From Tritrichomonas musculus (taxonomy: Eukaryota > Parabasalia > Tritrichomonadida > Tritrichomonadidae): a stretch of 64,000 bases of DNA. The notes below the pieces were generated by a model, which saw only the letters and a list, made by a program, of their open reading frames with translations, had not been told where the DNA came from and did no database searches. Below are positions 60,363 through 64,000 of the stretch, one piece after another. The translations under genes were made by a program, and so were the position numbers. How positions within the stretch are numbered: position 1 is the stretch's first letter; each line of letters begins with the position of its first letter. The stretch covers positions 1,860,001-1,924,000 of the forward strand of contig JAPFFF010000002.1 of the NCBI GenBank assembly GCA_039105265.1, in the 5' to 3' direction.

Positions 60363-63300
60363 ATGTCGATTGGTTTATACTCAATTCAATCAAGTGAGGC
60401 TGAGACATTAAAATCAAATGGAATAGAAATCAAAGTCGGAGAAGATGAGAATGGAAATAAAATTGTTCAAATAGAAGATGAAGATGGTTCTTCAGTTTTC
60501 TTCAATAACATTTATAATAAAACAGAGATAGATGCTTATATAACCGCAGGTGCAGGTATAAAACCAGGAGATATAAAAAACTTATATAAGGTCAATATTT
60601 ATCCAACAGGACAAATCAAGGTGAATGGCAAATTGACCAATGCTTTCACCTTAGAACAGCTTTATAAATGTTTGAATGATAATTCAGATGCTATTCAAAA
60701 CTCTCTAAATCAATTGAAAATAGACGCAACTTTTGATGTAAACCGTGAAATTTCAGACTTAACATTGAAAGGATTAGATTTTGATCTAAAGAATAAACAT
60801 TATATCTCAACAGAAAACAATTCAATAAAGACATATAATCAATTAATAAGAGTACTCAATCAGTTTATTAAACATTCAAGGGCTATGACGGTTATCAGCC
60901 CAGATAATAAACTATTGAAAATGCTCCCCCTTAAAAAAGAGGATGGTGCTCAACTTTTGGATTATTGGGAGGATAAACGATGCTATTATGAAAAAGAAAA
61001 AGTAACCACAATTAATGAGATTATTGAATCATTGAATATCACTCTTGAAAATTTATATAATTGGATGAAAACATTCAATAATTTGAAAGATTTCGGTTTT
61101 GACAGTTCATCAAATATTAAACCAGATGGAAAAGCAAAAGTGATAACGTATGTAGAAACCGAAAAAGAATCAGAACCATGGTATGGATCATTTTTGACCA
61201 AAAATAGAATGAAAACCAAAGAAGAACCTATCACAAATTTTGACCAAATGGTCAATGCAATCAATACAAACACAGAAACAATATCTCAAATGCATGAAGA
61301 TATTATGGAAGGCTTAAATAATCAAGAAGTGACAGTATATAATGAAGCCAAAGATGAAATAGAGACAAAAACTTTAAAAACAAAAACAGTGAACGATAAA
61401 GGTGAAATCGAATATGATAATATAGCCAATGTTTTTGAAAAATTGAAGAAGGCCGATAAACAGAATCAGAATTTTTTCCGTCATATCATGGAGAATTTTA
61501 ATAAAACTGCTTTGAAAAATATATATAATAATTTTAAACAGACTGTGTTTGGTAAAGATGGAGAAACATATCAGAAGACATATATAGCACATTTTGATGA
61601 TGATGTTGCTGGTGATAAACATTTTGCCGTTGTCGAAAATTTTGTCGACTTTTTGAATCAATACTTTTCAAATACAAGCAGTTTTGAAGACTGGAAAGAA
61701 TGGATAGGCAAAAATATAAATAAACAGAAAATGATGGAGGTTCTTGATAAAATTCAGATACCATTTCATAAATTAGATGGAGAAATAGAAAATAGAGAAT
61801 ATCGTTTTATGTTTGATGGAGAGGATATCGTTGATATTGAAAATCCAGTTGATATAGGCAAGTTCATGGATTGGCTCAAAGAGATAATTCAAAATAGTAA
61901 ATATACAGCTCCAATACAAACATTTTTATATAACAACTTTTCCAAAGAAAAATTTATTGAAATATTTAACGGTACAGTTCAATTAATATGGGATAAATCC
62001 ACAAAAAAAATTATTCATGCAGTTTATCAATTTGTCAATCATCCAATAGAAACGACGGGTGATATCGTTATTGAAGTGAATAGTGCTTATGAATTTTTGA
62101 AAAAATATTATGAAAACCAAACAGAGCTTATGAAAAGTATCCTTACTGTTATTTTGGTTCTTCTTGGTTCAGGAATTACGGGAATGGTAATCACAAGTGC
62201 ATTCAAAAAGATTCGTGCCAAAAAAATTGAAAATGGACGTTTAGCATTAAGCACGAGCAATTTTGAAGGAGGGCAATTGTTGGATATTAATAATGGCATT
62301 ATTATTGATGGAAATGGAAATGATAATAATGATGATGATAATAATGATGACGATATGAGAGACCCTAGTTTTCAGGGATGGATCGATACAACAAATAGAA
62401 ATATTCGAAATATTATTCAGCAACATAATGTTTTAGAAGAAAGAGTCTCAAATATAAGAGAATGCAATTGTAATGATAATAATAATAATAATAATAATCA
62501 AAGATTTTTTGGCCAAATTTCTCAACAACAACATCTTGACATTCAACAATTAATTCAAAAGCAAAATCATTTAATAATTGATAATAGTGTCGGCTCTTTT
62601 GTTGATGCGATGTTTCAACCAGAAATATATCAAGAAGCAGCAACTCAAGTGAACACAACGATAAAAAGACGACGAAAAAAGAAAGAAAAAGTGAATGTAA
62701 TTGACACATCACATGATCGTTCTTTTCAAAGAGATGAAAATTATGTTTTTGACATATTAACTGATCATTGGGTTCTTCATAATAATTCTAATTTTCAATC
62801 TGGTTGGCGAACAAATCTTAATGCACAAAATATGCCACGCAATTTTATCATTGACACTTTTCATGGTGAATGGGTTGCTATCGGTGCAGAAAATGGTATT
62901 CAAGAATCAAATACAGACTGGAGAACGAATCCTAGTTCAGCATTAGCAACCTTTCTGTTGCCATCTCAAATAAATGATGGTGTTTTTCGTTGGAGTGATA
63001 GATATGATCAATGGATATTTCATGCAAATTATAACTCATATATAAATCAAGATCAAAGTGAAAGATTAGAATGGCAAAGAGATCAAAGACAACATTTTGG
63101 TGATAATTATGTTTGGAATGTTTTTGATCAAGAATGGCAAGAACATGGACAGAATTTTGAAGCTGGATGGAGAACCAATCATGAATTTGTTCCTCCTGAT
63201 AACTATGTATGGGATGATTATTTAGAAGAGTGGGTGATGTTATCATATAGAAATAGAGGTTTTGACAGAAATTGGAGAAATAGCTATTCAGAGAGTGTGT

Positions 63301-64000
63301 CAGTTATGGTTGAATTATTGAATTCAGGCCGATTTTTAGGAAAAGGCCAAATTGTTCAATATGGAGGTGAATGGGTTTGGCGCCATCATGTAGACCCCGT
63401 TGATGATATTAAATTATTATCAGATGAAATAGCAGATATTAATATTAATAATAATTTGCCAGCAAATATTTCAGGAGTGAATTCAGTAAATGAATTATTA
63501 GAAAGCTATGATATCAATATTTTGAAAGAAGATGGCCGAACAATTGATGAGAAAAAACCGGTTTTAGGCAATTTCAATATATTAGCAAATTTGAATGTAA
63601 ATGGATTAATAAACGGTGTTGATATTGAAAAATTAGCTACGTCATCAGATAAGACAGATTCACTTTTTAATATAAAATTTGGAGTTCCAGAATTCAATGT
63701 GAAAAATGAAAACGTTGAAGGGGATACAAAAACAATCAATAATGTAAATTATAATATATTGAAAATTAAAATAAACGATGATGATATTGAACAAAAATTG
63801 AAAGCTTTCAATGGGAATATATTCAAAATAATTCTCAGAAAAGATGTTGTTTATGACACAGAAGGACGATATATCAAAGAATTTTTCATAAGCGTTCATG
63901 ATAATCATATTCAATGTCCGATAATAGCTTATGATGAAGAATCGAAAGGATATACAAATAAATGTTCTGAAGATAGCTCTCAATTTTTCATAGCTTTTGA
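60363..64000 (+). CDS. fiber-like giant surface protein (D), partial at right edge
   Basis: The frame stays open from 60363 to the window end (1,212 codons) and continues outside. The N terminus (GLYSIQSSEAETLKSNGIEI, NNIYNKTEIDAYI) resembles tail-fiber heads. Then come helical stretches, a membrane-type helix near 62,133-62,200 (SILTVILVLLGSGITGMVI), an Asn/Asp-rich run near 62,290-62,360 and a Trp-rich region (about 62,700-63,400) with repeated GWRTN and W-x-x-x-(G/A)-like motifs. The last part (NIFKIILRKDVVYDTEGRYIKEFFI) aligns with the second half of the C and B2 fiber proteins. A particle-surface adhesin or membrane-active protein is inferred. Confidence 0.7.
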   Translation, partial: MSIGLYSIQSSEAETLKSNGIEIKVGEDENGNKIVQIEDEDGSSVFFNNIYNKTEIDAYITAGAGIKPGDIKNLYKVNIYPTGQIKVNGKLTNAFTLEQLYKCLNDNSDAIQNSLNQLKIDATFDVNREISDLTLKGLDFDLKNKHYISTENNSIKTYNQLIRVLNQFIKHSRAMTVISPDNKLLKMLPLKKEDGAQLLDYWEDKRCYYEKEKVTTINEIIESLNITLENLYNWMKTFNNLKDFGFDSSSNIKPDGKAKVITYVETEKESEPWYGSFLTKNRMKTKEEPITNFDQMVNAINTNTETISQMHEDIMEGLNNQEVTVYNEAKDEIETKTLKTKTVNDKGEIEYDNIANVFEKLKKADKQNQNFFRHIMENFNKTALKNIYNNFKQTVFGKDGETYQKTYIAHFDDDVAGDKHFAVVENFVDFLNQYFSNTSSFEDWKEWIGKNINKQKMMEVLDKIQIPFHKLDGEIENREYRFMFDGEDIVDIENPVDIGKFMDWLKEIIQNSKYTAPIQTFLYNNFSKEKFIEIFNGTVQLIWDKSTKKIIHAVYQFVNHPIETTGDIVIEVNSAYEFLKKYYENQTELMKSILTVILVLLGSGITGMVITSAFKKIRAKKIENGRLALSTSNFEGGQLLDINNGIIIDGNGNDNNDDDNNDDDMRDPSFQGWIDTTNRNIRNIIQQHNVLEERVSNIRECNCNDNNNNNNNQRFFGQISQQQHLDIQQLIQKQNHLIIDNSVGSFVDAMFQPEIYQEAATQVNTTIKRRRKKKEKVNVIDTSHDRSFQRDENYVFDILTDHWVLHNNSNFQSGWRTNLNAQNMPRNFIIDTFHGEWVAIGAENGIQESNTDWRTNPSSALATFLLPSQINDGVFRWSDRYDQWIFHANYNSYINQDQSERLEWQRDQRQHFGDNYVWNVFDQEWQEHGQNFEAGWRTNHEFVPPDNYVWDDYLEEWVMLSYRNRGFDRNWRNSYSESVSVMVELLNSGRFLGKGQIVQYGGEWVWRHHVDPVDDIKLLSDEIADININNNLPANISGVNSVNELLESYDINILKEDGRTIDEKKPVLGNFNILANLNVNGLINGVDIEKLATSSDKTDSLFNIKFGVPEFNVKNENVEGDTKTINNVNYNILKIKINDDDIEQKLKAFNGNIFKIILRKDVVYDTEGRYIKEFFISVHDNHIQCPIIAYDEESKGYTNKCSEDSSQFFIAF

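Larger units (their letters stand above)
40885..64000. mobile_element. Polinton-type element D, most complete
   Basis: Element D starts with AGTAGTA and a hairpin at 40885 inside the fiber gene of C, and runs off the right edge. It carries integrase, protein-primed polymerase, packaging ATPase, Ulp1-like protease and double-jelly-roll capsid protein, the diagnostic Polinton set. It also has a Rep-like nuclease, an HNH nuclease, an SF3 helicase and a fiber module. At more than 23 kb it is on the large side for the family. It looks young, with about two or three breaks. Confidence 0.85.

Noticed and set aside
1-64000. tRNA, rRNA or other structured RNA genes
   Set aside because: I saw no cloverleaf-like or rRNA-like sequence when reading through; the stable hairpins noted lie at element ends.
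1-64000. Alternative genetic code
   Set aside because: TAA, TAG and TGA all end well-supported frames, and long frames use none of them internally.

Overview
The window is an AT-rich, apparently intron-free stretch of a protist genome made almost entirely of Polinton/Maverick virus-like elements packed into one another. A parabasalid (Trichomonas- or Tritrichomonas-like) host is the best guess. The reasons are the density of Polintons, mariner-type transposons, the absence of recognisable introns, very short leaders, and TCA-type initiator-like sites 11-13 bases before several start codons. No unambiguous host housekeeping gene is present, so the host call is inference.

Layout from left to right. 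(A) About 1-8,000: capsid gene end, three small conserved genes, a small basic DNA-binding gene, a duplicated GIY-YIG nuclease region, a block of AT-rich tandem repeats and a reverse-strand protein-primed DNA polymerase. (X) About 8,000-10,192: a different Polinton piece with a packaging ATPase. It ends in a terminal hairpin that sits inside a gene of B1. (B1) 10,193-17,515: a very large fiber-like gene carrying a 900-bp mariner-type MITE, ending in a terminal hairpin that sits inside the polymerase gene of B2. (B2) 17,516-29,398: a polymerase remnant and a two-gene fiber locus carrying a whole mariner transposon (20,788-22,063). (C) 29,399-40,884: a terminal hairpin, subterminal hairpin repeats, polymerase, two small genes, a reverse-strand small gene and a fiber-like gene of about 1,830 codons. 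(D) 40,885 to beyond 64,000: the fullest element. It has a terminal hairpin, a Rep-like HUH nuclease, an HNH nuclease, a Ulp1/adenovirus-like protease, a probable minor capsid protein, a retrovirus-type integrase, a packaging ATPase, a double-jelly-roll capsid protein, an SF3 helicase, a 1,116-codon protein-primed polymerase and a fiber-like gene running off the right edge.

How the parts work together. PolB, SF3 helicase and perhaps the Rep-like nuclease form a replication set. The integrase inserts the DNA. Capsid protein, ATPase and protease form a virion-assembly set packed with gaps of 11-29 bases. The fiber-like gene and its divergent partner form a surface or attachment module in which the two start codons lie only 6-19 bases apart in every copy.

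Most unusual observations: four element ends share an AGT terminus followed by a diverged but structurally conserved hairpin, and in each case the coding similarity of the interrupted gene is consistent with the break falling at that terminus. Element D encodes a CRESS-virus-like Rep nuclease and a separate SF3 helicase besides PolB and integrase. The genes of D fall into two promoter-like classes that match replication and virion functions. Virus-like elements are described as fossils. B1 and B2 are clearly broken, C and D each carry only a few breaks, and no repairs are described.
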